A stretch of 8,034 nucleotides of DNA from Holophagaceae bacterium (GTDB lineage Bacteria > Acidobacteriota > Holophagae > Holophagales > Holophagaceae): NCBI GenBank assembly GCA_025355915.1, contig JANXYT010000309.1:1-8034 (forward strand), read 5' to 3'. Both the position numbers and the translations under genes were made by a program. The notes under the pieces are model-generated. The model had not been told where the DNA came from. It searched no databases and saw only the letters and a list, made by a program, of their open reading frames with translations. Positions 1 through 6,641 of the stretch are shown one piece after another. Position 1 is the stretch's first letter. Every line of letters begins with the position of its first letter.

Positions 1-198
1 GAAGCCTGGGTGGGCATTCGCATGACCCTGGCCCACCGCATCGCCCCCACCCTGAACCTGGTGACCCCGGATCCCCGCTGCGCCGAGCTCGACTACATCC
101 AGGCCACGCCCCGGACCCTGGCCGCGACCTGCTTTTTGAGCAACAACTTCGCCTTCGGGGGCATTAACACTGCTTTGGTGTTCCGGTGCCCAGCTTGA
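1..198 (+). CDS. Beta-ketoacyl-ACP synthase, C-terminal fragment (5' end outside window)
   Basis: The reading frame is open from base 1 and ends at TGA 196-198, giving the last 65 residues of a longer protein. Two features match the C-terminus of the FabF/FabB condensing enzymes: a PTLNL segment (fragment residues 16-20) followed by a PDPRC..LDY stretch, and the loop SNNFAFGGIN (47-56) leading into TALVF. In this family the loop (usually NSFGFGGTN) lines the acyl pocket and holds the gating Phe. The enzymes condense malonyl-ACP with an acyl chain in the cytoplasm, in fatty acid or polyketide-like synthesis. Here the loop reads AFGGIN instead of GFGGTN, which hints at a specialised synthase rather than housekeeping FabF. 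The catalytic Cys and His residues lie upstream of the window, so activity and subtype cannot be judged. The family assignment is firm; the exact role is not. Confidence 0.87.
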   Translation, partial: EAWVGIRMTLAHRIAPTLNLVTPDPRCAELDYIQATPRTLAATCFLSNNFAFGGINTALVFRCPA

Positions 199-229
199 CA
201 AGGCTTTCTGGCTAATCGTGACCAATTCG

Positions 230-235
230 TAAAAT
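230..235 (+). promoter_or_regulatory. Possible -10 element upstream of the aspartase gene
   Basis: TAAAAT at 230-235 is the most A+T-rich hexamer of the 88-base gap and differs from TATAAT at one position. No good -35 box sits 16-18 bases upstream. A perfect TTGACA lies at 195-200, overlapping the stop of the preceding gene, but it is 29 bases away and so cannot pair with it in the usual way. Transcription from here would start near 242 and give a leader of about 45 bases before ATG 287. Visual call only. Confidence 0.25.
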
Positions 236-256
236 CGGACCACTACCATGGAGGAA

Positions 257-272
257 GGCCCCGGTCCGGGCC
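257..272 (+). other. Small GC hairpin in the aspartase leader
   Basis: GGCCC at 257-261 pairs with GGGCC at 268-272 across a 6-base loop. It ends two bases before the likely ribosome binding site GAGG at 275-278, so it may modulate translation of the downstream gene. No T-tract follows, so it is not an intrinsic terminator. If translation instead began at ATG 248, these bases would be coding and the hairpin incidental. Confidence 0.3.
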
Positions 273-286
273 CTGAGGTGTTGTCC

Positions 287-2146
287 ATGGATGCCATCAC
301 AACCGTCCTTCGCCGCTGCGAAATCTTCTCTGGGCTGTCCGATACGGATTTGAGCCTGATCGCCCGGGCCGCCCGGCGCCGGGAGGTGGCCGCGGGCACC
401 AGCCTCTTCCGGCAGGGGGAGCCCCGCGTGGGCGCCACGGTCATCGCCGAAGGCCGGGTGGAGATCACCCGGGACAACGGGGAGGGCGCGGAACCCGTGG
501 TGATTCTCGGCCCCGGCGATATCGCGGGCGAACAATCCTTCCTGGCCGTCAGCAACCACACCGCCACGGGGGTGGCCCTCACGGCGGCCGTCCTGCTGGA
601 TCTGGATCGCGAGGCCGTGCTCGGCAACCTGAGCCAGGATGGCGCGGCCGCCATCGCCGTGCTCAGCAAGGTGTCGAACGTCCTGCACCAGCGCCTGCTC
701 TACTCGGCCACGCCCCGAACGGGACGCGAGCAGGCCTACGCCAGCGGCCGGACGCGGCGCGAAACCGATCTGCTCGGCCCCCTGGACGTGCCCGAGGACG
801 CGCTTTTTGGCGTGCAGACCCTCCGGGCCGTCCACAATTTCCCCATCACGGGCACGCCCACCAGCCACTTTCCGGCCATGATTCGAGCCCTGGCCTTGGT
901 CAAGCAGGCCGCGGCCCGCGCCAACGCCCGCTTGGGGCTGCTGGATCCCGCCATCGCGGACGCCATCGACCGGGCGTCGCAGGAAATCATTGACGGCCAC
1001 TGGCACGGCCACTTCCCCACGGACATGGTGCAGGGCGGCGCCGGTACCTCCACCAACATGAACGCCAACGAGGTCATCGCCAACCGCGCCCTGGAGCTGC
1101 TGGGCCACGCGCGGGGCGAGTATGCCTACTGCCACCCCAATGACCATGTGAACCTGGGCCAGAGCACCAATGATGTCTATCCCACGGCCCTGCGCCTCAG
1201 CACCATCTTCATGCTGCAAAGCCTCCTGGGGGCCATGAATCGCCTGAAAACGGCCCTGCACGACAAGGGCAGGGAGTTCTCGGATGCCATCAAGATGGGC
1301 CGCACCCAGCTGCAGGACGCCGTGCCCATGACCCTGGGCCAGGAGTTCGAGGCCTACGCCGTCACCACCGGCGAGGACATCCTGCGCCTGCAGGAAACCG
1401 CCCGCTTCTTCCTGGAAGTGAACATGGGCGGCACAGCCATTGGAACAGGCATCTGCGCCGATCCGCGCTATCCGGAAGTTGTGGTTGAGGAGCTCCGCAC
1501 GGTGACGGGCCTGGACATCGTCCTGGCGGAAAACCTCGTCGAAGCCACACCGGATACCGGCGCCTTCGTCATGTTCTCCGGCGTGGTGAAGCGCGCGGCG
1601 GTGAAACTCAGCAAGCTCTGCAACGACCTCCGCCTGCTCAGCAGCGGCCCCCGCTGCGGCTTCGGCGAGATCAACCTGCCCCCCATGCAGCCCGGCAGCA
1701 GCATCATGCCCGGCAAGGTGAATCCCGTGATCCCCGAGGTGGTGAACCAGGTGGCCTTCCAGGTCATCGGCAACGACCTCACCATCACCCTGGCCGCCGA
1801 GGCGGGGCAACTTCAGCTGAACGTGATGGAGCCCATCCTGGCCTACAGCCTGGCCACCAGCCTGCGCAACCTCACGGCCGCGGTGAATGTGCTCACCACC
1901 AAGTGCATCGTGGGCATCACCGCCAACCGGGAACATTGCCGCGAGCAGGTGGAGCACAGCATCGGCATCGTCACCGCGGTCATGCCCGCCATTGGCTACA
2001 AGCGCGCCACCGAGGTGGCTAAGGAGGCCCTGGAAACTGGCGTACCCGTGCGTGAGCTAATCCTCCGCAAAGGCTACCTGACCCCCGCCGAGCTGGATGA
2101 GGCCTTCAGCCTGGAGGCCATGACCCAGCCGAGGGCCATCCGCTAG
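287..2146 (+). CDS. aspA: Aspartate ammonia-lyase with N-terminal cyclic-nucleotide-binding-like domain
   Basis: Predicted cytoplasmic enzyme of 619 residues that deaminates L-aspartate to fumarate and ammonia. Residues 156-619 form a complete lyase of the aspartase/fumarase superfamily, close to the roughly 470 residues of ordinary aspartases. Visible motifs are GTSTNMNANEV (253-263), HPNDHVNLGQSTND (283-296), GRTQLQDAVP (338-347) and the signature GSSIMPGKVNP (470-480), where S471 matches the catalytic serine. AEAGQLQLNVMEP (504-516) favours aspartase over fumarase. Residues 1-140 look like a CRP-type beta-barrel domain: CEIFSGLSD (11-19), FRQGEP (41-46), EGRVEI (55-60) and GDIAGEQSFL (77-86). 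The Arg normally expected about ten residues after GE is His91/Thr92. I chose ATG 287 because GAGG at 275-278 is well spaced before it. ATG 248 would add 13 Gly/Pro-rich residues and has no ribosome site. The lyase assignment is firm; ligand control is inferred. Confidence 0.93.
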   Translation: MDAITTVLRRCEIFSGLSDTDLSLIARAARRREVAAGTSLFRQGEPRVGATVIAEGRVEITRDNGEGAEPVVILGPGDIAGEQSFLAVSNHTATGVALTAAVLLDLDREAVLGNLSQDGAAAIAVLSKVSNVLHQRLLYSATPRTGREQAYASGRTRRETDLLGPLDVPEDALFGVQTLRAVHNFPITGTPTSHFPAMIRALALVKQAAARANARLGLLDPAIADAIDRASQEIIDGHWHGHFPTDMVQGGAGTSTNMNANEVIANRALELLGHARGEYAYCHPNDHVNLGQSTNDVYPTALRLSTIFMLQSLLGAMNRLKTALHDKGREFSDAIKMGRTQLQDAVPMTLGQEFEAYAVTTGEDILRLQETARFFLEVNMGGTAIGTGICADPRYPEVVVEELRTVTGLDIVLAENLVEATPDTGAFVMFSGVVKRAAVKLSKLCNDLRLLSSGPRCGFGEINLPPMQPGSSIMPGKVNPVIPEVVNQVAFQVIGNDLTITLAAEAGQLQLNVMEPILAYSLATSLRNLTAAVNVLTTKCIVGITANREHCREQVEHSIGIVTAVMPAIGYKRATEVAKEALETGVPVRELILRKGYLTPAELDEAFSLEAMTQPRAIR

Positions 2147-2167
2147 GACCTTCCACCCGGTTAGACT

Positions 2168-2197
2168 GGCGGCTGATCCCCCAACTGATCCGCCGCC
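2168..2197 (+). terminator. Stem-loop between aspartase and carboxylase genes, possible terminator or attenuator
   Basis: Bases 2168-2178 pair with 2187-2197: eleven positions with a single mismatch (T2174 against C2191) around an 8-base loop. T2167 with A2198 adds one more pair. The stem is GC-rich and lies 22 bases after the aspartase stop. The following bases (AATCTGTCTT, 2198-2207) are only moderately T-rich, so termination may be weak or partial. It also ends 21 bases before the carboxylase start and may act as a leader structure. Confidence 0.5.
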
Positions 2198-2218
2198 AAT
2201 CTGTCTTCCGGGAGCCCC

Positions 2219-3757
2219 ATGTCCCTCGAAAAGAAACTCGAATTGCTGAAAGCCAAGCACGCCCTGGCCATGCTCGGGGGCGGCGAGGCACGGATCCAGA
2301 AGCAGCATGAGGGCGGCAAGCTCACGGCCCGGGAGCGGGTGGCGGCCTTCCTGGACGAGGGCTCCTTCGAGGAGATGGACGCCCTCATGGTCCACCGCAA
2401 CTGGGGTGTGGAAAAGATTCCCGGCGACGGCGTGGTGACGGGCTTCGGTCGTGTGGATGGGCGCCCCGTGGCCATCTTTGCCCAGGACTTCACGGTGTTC
2501 GGCGGGTCGCTGTCGGAGGCCTACGCCAAGAAGATCTGCAAGGTGATGGACCTGGCCATGAAGGTGGGCTGCCCCGTCATCGGCCTCAACGACAGCGGCG
2601 GCGCGCGCATCCAGGAGGGCGTGGTCTCCCTGGGCGGCTATGCCGACATCTTCCTGCGCAACACCCTGGCCAGCGGCGTCATCCCCCAGATCAGCCTCAT
2701 CATGGGCCCCTGCGCGGGTGGCGCCGTCTACAGCCCCGCCATCACGGACTTCATCACCATGGTGAAGGGCACGAGCTACATGTTCGTGACGGGTCCCGAC
2801 GTCATCAAGGCCGTCACCCATGAGGAAGTCACGAAGGAGGAACTGGGCGGCGCCCACACCCACTCGACGAAGAGCGGCGTGGCCCACTTCGTCTGCGCCA
2901 GCGACCTCGCCGCCCTGGCCCACACCCGCGAACTGCTCTCCTTCCTGCCCAGCAACAACCTGGGCGAGGCCCCCCGCCGGGCCCCGAAAAACCCGATGCC
3001 CCTGGAAAACCCGGAGCTCGACAAGGTGGTGCCGGAAGACCCCGCCAAGCCCTACGACATCCGGGACATCATCTGCGGCGTGGTGGATGACGCGCACTTC
3101 TTCGAGGTGCACGAGGCCTTCGCGCCGAACCTCGTCGTGGGCTTTGCCCGCATCGAGGGGCGCAGTGTGGGCATCGTGGCCAACCAGCCCGCCTTCTACG
3201 CCGGGGTGCTGGACATCGCCTCCAGCGAGAAGGGCGCCCGCTTCGTGCGCTTCTGCGATGCCTTCAATATCCCCCTCATCACCTTCGAGGATGTGCCGGG
3301 CTTCCTGCCGGGCGTGACCCAGGAACACGGCGGCATTATCCGCCACGGGGCCAAGCTGCTCTTCGCCTTTTGCGAAGCCACGGTACCCAAGATCACCATC
3401 ATCACCCGCAAGGCCTACGGCGGCGCCTACTGCGTGATGGCCAGCAAGCACATCCGCACGGACTTCAACTTCGCCTACCCCACGGCCCAGATCGCCGTCA
3501 TGGGCGCCGAGGGCGCCATGAACGTGCTGCATGGCAAGTCCATCGCCATCGCGCCGGATCCGGCCGCCAAAAAGGCCGAGCTCATCGCCGAGTACAACGA
3601 GAAATTCGCCAATCCCTACATCGCCGCCGAGTTCGGCTTCATCGACGAGGTGATCCTGCCCCGCGAGACCCGCCAGAAGCTGGTCAAGGCCCTCGCCTTC
3701 CTCGACACCAAACGGGACACCACCCCGCCCAAGAAGCACGGGAACATTCCCTTGTAG
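2219..3757 (+). CDS. Acyl-CoA carboxylase, carboxyltransferase (beta) subunit, propionyl-CoA carboxylase type
   Basis: A 512-residue carboxyltransferase that moves CO2 from biotin to an acyl-CoA, typically propionyl-CoA to methylmalonyl-CoA. The length is normal for PccB/AccD5-type subunits and both crotonase-fold halves are intact. The N-terminal half has LTARERV (35-41), [11 protein letters not shown] (124-134) and [12 protein letters not shown] (163-174). The C-terminal half has [12 protein letters not shown] (361-372), [13 protein letters not shown] (399-411) and the [13 protein letters not shown] stretch (421-433). The residue after GGAY is Cys405; in characterised propionyl-CoA carboxylases it is Asp, and changes here are known to alter acyl-CoA choice. 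Acetyl-, propionyl- or another acyl-CoA therefore remains possible. Enzymes of this type need a biotin carboxylase and a biotin carrier, and neither is in the window. GGGAG at 2210-2214 lies a short 4 bases before ATG 2219. Methylmalonyl-CoA decarboxylase alpha subunit is a less likely alternative. Confidence 0.93.
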   Translation: MSLEKKLELLKAKHALAMLGGGEARIQKQHEGGKLTARERVAAFLDEGSFEEMDALMVHRNWGVEKIPGDGVVTGFGRVDGRPVAIFAQDFTVFGGSLSEAYAKKICKVMDLAMKVGCPVIGLNDSGGARIQEGVVSLGGYADIFLRNTLASGVIPQISLIMGPCAGGAVYSPAITDFITMVKGTSYMFVTGPDVIKAVTHEEVTKEELGGAHTHSTKSGVAHFVCASDLAALAHTRELLSFLPSNNLGEAPRRAPKNPMPLENPELDKVVPEDPAKPYDIRDIICGVVDDAHFFEVHEAFAPNLVVGFARIEGRSVGIVANQPAFYAGVLDIASSEKGARFVRFCDAFNIPLITFEDVPGFLPGVTQEHGGIIRHGAKLLFAFCEATVPKITIITRKAYGGAYCVMASKHIRTDFNFAYPTAQIAVMGAEGAMNVLHGKSIAIAPDPAAKKAELIAEYNEKFANPYIAAEFGFIDEVILPRETRQKLVKALAFLDTKRDTTPPKKHGNIPL

Positions 3758-3792
3758 GGGCCCCGCCGTAGCCCGAGCTTCCAGGGGTCTGC

Positions 3793-4665
3793 ATGTCCAA
3801 GTGGTTCATTGATGAAGGCGGCACCCTGCGCAGCGGGTGGAAGGCCCTCGGCTTCCTGCTTCTGCTCATGGGCCTGGGATTCCTGACCTCCCTGGGAATG
3901 AAGGTGGCCGGCGTGCATCCGGGTGCTGGCGTATGGATGGGTGCTGGTCTAGGGGCCCTGGCGAGCTACCTCTGCCTAAGGCTGGAGGGACGGGCTTTCA
4001 GCAGCCTGGGATTCCTCCCAGGCCGGCGCTGGCTTCTTGAGTGCCTGGCGGGAACCTTCGGCGGCATTCTGATCATCCTGGTGACCGCCCTGCTGGTGCG
4101 GGGCCTGGACGGTTTCCACTGGGAGCGAGCCGCTGGAGTCGGGGCTCGACAGCTGCTGGCTTCCGCGTGGATCTTCCTGGGTGTGGCCTTCAACGAGGAG
4201 ATCATCGCCCGGGGCTACCCCTTCCAGCGGGTGGTAGAGGGCGCCGGGCCCTGGGTGGGCCAGCTGGTCTTTGCCGGGCTGTTTGCCCTGGGCCATTGGG
4301 GCAACCCCGGCATGCATGGAGCCACCAAGCTCTGGGCCACGCTGAACATCGGACTCGCGGCCATCCTCCTGGGCTTCTGCTACCTCCGGACCCGCAGCCT
4401 GGCCCTGCCCATCGGCGTCCACCTGGGCTGGAACTGGGCGCAGGGGAGCCTGCTTGGGTTCGGCGTGAGCGGCACCAGCGACATCAAGGGCGCCTGGATG
4501 CCGGTCTTTCATGGCCGTCCGGCATGGCTCACCGGCGGGGCCTTCGGTCTCGAGGCGAGCCTGATCTGCACCCTGGTCTGCGGCGCGGTGATTCTCTGGC
4601 TGTGGCGGTGGCGCGGTACGGGCGGTACGGTCAGCGCCGATGCTTCCACTGCTTCGGTGTCTTGA
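3793..4665 (+). CDS. CPBP-family intramembrane glutamic protease (Abi/CAAX-protease-like)
   Basis: A 290-residue hydrophobic protein with about eight likely membrane segments (near residues 17-36, 46-64, 83-103, 121-139, 153-168, 183-198, 203-221 and 252-271). All three signature motifs of the CPBP (Rce1-like) family are present: EExxxR at E135, E136 and R140 followed by GYPFQ; FALGH ending at H168; and HLGWN with H210 and N214. These residues form the active site of Rce1-type proteases, so the protein is probably catalytically competent in the inner membrane. Family members are tied to CAAX-type processing, bacteriocin self-immunity and membrane signalling; nothing here identifies the substrate. 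AGGGG at 3783-3787 lies 5 bases before the ATG. The gap to the carboxylase gene is 35 bases without a clear terminator, so readthrough is possible although the functions are unrelated. The 3' end overlaps the convergent acetyltransferase gene. Confidence 0.9.
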   Translation: MSKWFIDEGGTLRSGWKALGFLLLLMGLGFLTSLGMKVAGVHPGAGVWMGAGLGALASYLCLRLEGRAFSSLGFLPGRRWLLECLAGTFGGILIILVTALLVRGLDGFHWERAAGVGARQLLASAWIFLGVAFNEEIIARGYPFQRVVEGAGPWVGQLVFAGLFALGHWGNPGMHGATKLWATLNIGLAAILLGFCYLRTRSLALPIGVHLGWNWAQGSLLGFGVSGTSDIKGAWMPVFHGRPAWLTGGAFGLEASLICTLVCGAVILWLWRWRGTGGTVSADASTASVS

Positions 4666-5143
4666 TGCCCGCGCCCATCACCAGGCGCATCTCGCTGGTG
4701 GGGGAAAAGCCCATCCGCTGGTAGAGGCCCTCCGCTTCGAGGCTGGCATGCAGTTCCACGATCTCGATGCCCAGGTCGCGGGCGAGGTCCAGGGCCGCGT
4801 CCGTGAGGCGGGCGGCCAGGCCCCGGCGGCGATGCGACGGGTCGGTGTAGACGTTGAAGAGGTACCCCCTCACGGAGAGGGGTGTCACCGGTGTCGGCAT
4901 CGTGTCCTTCAGCAGCATCAGCACGCTGGCCACAATCCGCCCCTCCTCCTCCAGTACCAGGCCCCGGCACTGGCCCGTCACCAGCCAGCCACGCAGGAGG
5001 TTCCGGAAGGCCTCCGCCATGCGCTTCAGGCCCTCCTCCGAGCCCATCTCCATGTCGCGGAACATGGCGACGCGGTGGGCCACGTGGGTCTCGAGGTCCC
5101 CAGGGGTGGACGGGCGCAGGGTCGGAGTAGGCGTCGGGCTCAT
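4631..5143 (-). CDS. GNAT-family N-acetyltransferase
   Basis: A predicted soluble acetyltransferase of 170 residues, a normal length for a single GNAT domain. Motif A is clear: NVYTDPSHRRRGLAARL (97-113), where RRRGLA (105-110) is the acetyl-CoA pyrophosphate-binding R/QxxGxG/A loop, followed by the long helix to residue 124. LHAS (131-134) and GLYQRMGF (139-146) match the later strand and motif B; the Tyr in this position often serves as general acid. LRPSTPGDLETHV (9-21) is a typical GNAT opening. The substrate cannot be told from sequence. The start at 5143 is preferred over 5173 because the ten extra residues (MVQDSSYTVP) look unlike the family and would run into the start codon of the divergent gene. 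It is the only - strand gene here, and its last 35 bases overlap the CPBP gene tail to tail. Confidence 0.88.
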   Translation of the reverse strand: MSPTPTPTLRPSTPGDLETHVAHRVAMFRDMEMGSEEGLKRMAEAFRNLLRGWLVTGQCRGLVLEEEGRIVASVLMLLKDTMPTPVTPLSVRGYLFNVYTDPSHRRRGLAARLTDAALDLARDLGIEIVELHASLEAEGLYQRMGFSPTSEMRLVMGAGIKTPKQWKHRR

Positions 5144-5149
5144 GGGGAC

Positions 5150-5155
5150 AGTGTA
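5150..5155 (-). promoter_or_regulatory. Possible -10 element for the acetyltransferase gene (leaderless)
   Basis: On the - strand TACACT (5155 down to 5150) ends 6 bases before the A of ATG 5143. Transcription would therefore begin at or next to the start codon. No ribosome site lies at a usable distance; the only AGGA is 19 bases upstream. No convincing -35 box is seen, so this is a weak visual call. Confidence 0.3.
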
Positions 5156-5160
5156 CGAGC

Positions 5161-5166
5161 TATCCT
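5161..5166 (+). promoter_or_regulatory. Possible -10 element for the metallo-hydrolase operon (leaderless)
   Basis: TATCCT at 5161-5166 is followed by 5 bases and then ATG 5172, so transcription may start at the first codon. No purine-rich ribosome site precedes this ATG. The -35 region would fall inside the start of the divergent gene and does not resemble TTGACA. Confidence 0.28.
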
Positions 5167-5171
5167 GAACC

Positions 5172-5951
5172 ATGCACTATGCCGCGCTTGCCTCGGGTTC
5201 CAAGGGGAACTGCCACGCCCTGTCGGACGGTGAGCGGACGCTCCTCATCGACGCAGGCATCTCGCTGCGCCAGATCCACCAGCGCCTAGAGGGCCTGGGT
5301 CGCAGCGCGGGTGAGGTCCGGGCCCTGGCGCTGACCCACGAACATTCCGATCACATCGGCGCCCTGGGCGTCATCCTGCGCCGCACGGACTGGGCCATCC
5401 TCGCCACGGGGGAAACCCGGCAGGCCGCGCAGCGGGCCCAAGGCGTGGACATTCCCTTGAGCCGCTGGATCGAGCTGGAGGCGGGCCAGCCCTTGGACTG
5501 GGAGGGCTGGCGTGTGCTGCCCTTCGCGCTGCCCCACGACGCCGTTGATCCGGTGGCCTATCGCGTGGAGGTCGGGGGTCACGCCTGCGCCGTGGTCACG
5601 GATCTGGGCCAGCCCACGGCCCTGGTGGCCGATCATCTGCAGGACCTGGACCTCCTGGTGCTGGAGGCCAATCACGATGTGGACATGCTGCGCGAAGGCG
5701 ACTACCCGCCGCGGCTCAAGGCCCGGATTCTGAGCCGGGTGGGGCACCTCAGCAACGCCGCCATGGCCGAGCTGCTCGCGCGGGTATGTTCGCCGCGCCT
5801 GAAGGGGGTCGTGCTGGCCCATCTGAGCGAATCCAACAACCACCCCGACCTGGCCCGGTTCGCCGCAGAAGAGGTCCTCCGGGGCACCACGGTGGCCCTG
5901 CACCTGGCCCACCAGCGGGAACCCCTCGCGCTTCCTGCCGTATCCGACTAG
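5172..5951 (+). CDS. walJ: WalJ/YycJ-like MBL-fold metallo-hydrolase
   Basis: A complete 259-residue metallo-beta-lactamase-fold protein of the YycJ/WalJ type. It opens with LASGSKGNC (6-14), the family hallmark. The metal-binding THEHSDHIGALG (55-66) supplies H56, H58, D60 and H61. Further ligand or family motifs are PHDAVDPVAY (121-130), VTDLGQ (142-147), EANHD (165-169), GDYPP (176-180), GHLSN (191-195) and LAHLSESNN (215-223). Firmicute WalJ is a 5'-3' exonuclease-like protein linked to the WalRK regulon and DNA repair. Homologues occur widely without WalRK, so the Firmicute role should not be transferred directly. The start at ATG 5172 is fixed by the near-N-terminal LASGSKGN motif. Its stop lies 8 bases before the next gene, whose ribosome site overlaps this stop, so the two are probably cotranscribed and translationally linked. 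Confidence 0.92.
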   Translation: MHYAALASGSKGNCHALSDGERTLLIDAGISLRQIHQRLEGLGRSAGEVRALALTHEHSDHIGALGVILRRTDWAILATGETRQAAQRAQGVDIPLSRWIELEAGQPLDWEGWRVLPFALPHDAVDPVAYRVEVGGHACAVVTDLGQPTALVADHLQDLDLLVLEANHDVDMLREGDYPPRLKARILSRVGHLSNAAMAELLARVCSPRLKGVVLAHLSESNNHPDLARFAAEEVLRGTTVALHLAHQREPLALPAVSD

Positions 5952-5954
5952 GAG
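5950..5954 (+). promoter_or_regulatory. Ribosome binding site deciding the GTG start of the LolA-like gene
   Basis: AGGAG at 5950-5954 overlaps the TAG stop of the upstream gene (5949-5951) and sits 5 bases before GTG 5960. It fixes this GTG as the start, because the frame stays open upstream to an ATG at 5786 that would add 58 non-conserved Pro/Arg/Gly-rich residues. Confidence 0.7.
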
Positions 5955-5959
5955 CTCCC

Positions 5960-6637
5960 GTGTTCCGACGCGCCGCCGCCATTCTGCTTCTCGCCCTTCT
6001 CCTGGCAGGGCAGGCCCCGCCCCCGCTGCGCGAGATGGTGGAACGGTTCGACAACGCCCAGGCCCAGGTCCAGACCCTGCAGTGCCCCTTCACCCTCACC
6101 CTGCGCCGGGCCCTGTTGAAGACCCCCTCGGTGACCCGGGGCACCATGTACCTGCAAGGCTCTGATTTCGCGCACTTCGCCTTCCAGCCACCGGAGGATC
6201 TGGTCCTCCACCTCACCCCCAAGGCCCTCGTCTCGTACAGCCCCGAGGCCCGGGAAGGCGAGCTCATGAAAATCGGCATCATCAAGAACGCGGACCGGAA
6301 GTTCCTGGGGCTTGGCCAGAAGCTGAGCTACCTCTCCGACTACTTCCAGATCGCCCTGGGCGAGGCCAAGGACGGCTCCAACACGTGGTCCCTGGCGCTC
6401 ACGCCGCGCACCCTGTCCCTTCGGAAGCGGATGCAGGCCCTGAACCTCTGGGTCGACAAGGAGACCTGGCTGCCGCGCCAGATCCAGTGGGTCGAGCGCA
6501 GCGGCGATACCTGGTTCCTGGAGCTCGGGGCGCTGAAGATCAATCAGCCGCTTCCCTCGGGCGTCACCGGCTTCAAGCTGCCAGAGGGCGTTCCCTTGCG
6601 CAGCGAGTTCAGCTTCTTCGCCACGCGCAAGAAGTAG
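5960..6637 (+). CDS. Secreted LolA-like outer-membrane lipoprotein carrier protein
   Basis: A predicted periplasmic protein of 225 residues starting at GTG. Residues 1-19 form a signal peptide: FRRAAA, then a Leu/Ala core, with a likely signal peptidase I site after A19 (GQA, then PPPL). No lipobox Cys is present. The mature part has the LolA pattern: an N-terminal helix (MVERFDNAQAQVQTL, 26-40), a beta strand with FTLTLRRALLK (44-54), then VTRGTMYLQGSDFAHFAF (58-75), which matches the family's G-x-hydrophobic-strand with an aromatic-rich sheet. LRKRMQALNLWVDKETWLPR (154-173) resembles the strand pair before the C-terminal region. LolA shuttles lipoproteins from the inner-membrane LolCDE complex to the outer membrane. 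The sequence is divergent, so a related carrier of another lipid or lipoprotein is possible. It lies second in the four-gene run, between walJ and the FHA gene. Confidence 0.72.
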   Translation: MFRRAAAILLLALLLAGQAPPPLREMVERFDNAQAQVQTLQCPFTLTLRRALLKTPSVTRGTMYLQGSDFAHFAFQPPEDLVLHLTPKALVSYSPEAREGELMKIGIIKNADRKFLGLGQKLSYLSDYFQIALGEAKDGSNTWSLALTPRTLSLRKRMQALNLWVDKETWLPRQIQWVERSGDTWFLELGALKINQPLPSGVTGFKLPEGVPLRSEFSFFATRKK

Positions 6638-6641
6638 CGAG

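Noticed and set aside
195..235. TTGACA (195-200) with TAAAAT (230-235) as a sigma-70 promoter pair
   Set aside because: The spacing is 29 bases, far outside 16-18. At the proper distance from TTGACA the sequence is GTGACC, so I kept only the -10-like box at low confidence.
212..1957. 581-codon open frame on the - strand opposite the aspartase gene
   Set aside because: It is an antisense shadow of a GC-rich gene. The translation is rich in Gly, His, Ala and Asp with no recognisable motif, while the + strand carries a clear aspartase.
2057..3739. 560-codon open frame on the - strand opposite the carboxylase gene
   Set aside because: Same codon-bias shadow. Its composition is low in complexity and it spans an unrelated gene boundary without a start signal.
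3740..3764. Palindromes GGGAACATTCCC and GGGGCCCC around the carboxylase stop as a terminator
   Set aside because: The stems are 4-5 bp, partly coding, and no T-tract follows. Such short palindromes are expected in GC-rich DNA.
4640..5233. 197-codon + strand frame over the acetyltransferase gene
   Set aside because: It is antisense to a GNAT gene with intact motifs and crosses the divergent promoter gap. The His/Arg/Ala-rich translation resembles nothing known.
5786..5959. N-terminal extension of the LolA-like frame up to ATG 5786
   Set aside because: It lies wholly inside walJ in another frame, encodes Pro/Arg/Gly-rich residues, and would bury the signal peptide. GTG 5960 has AGGAG 5 bases upstream.
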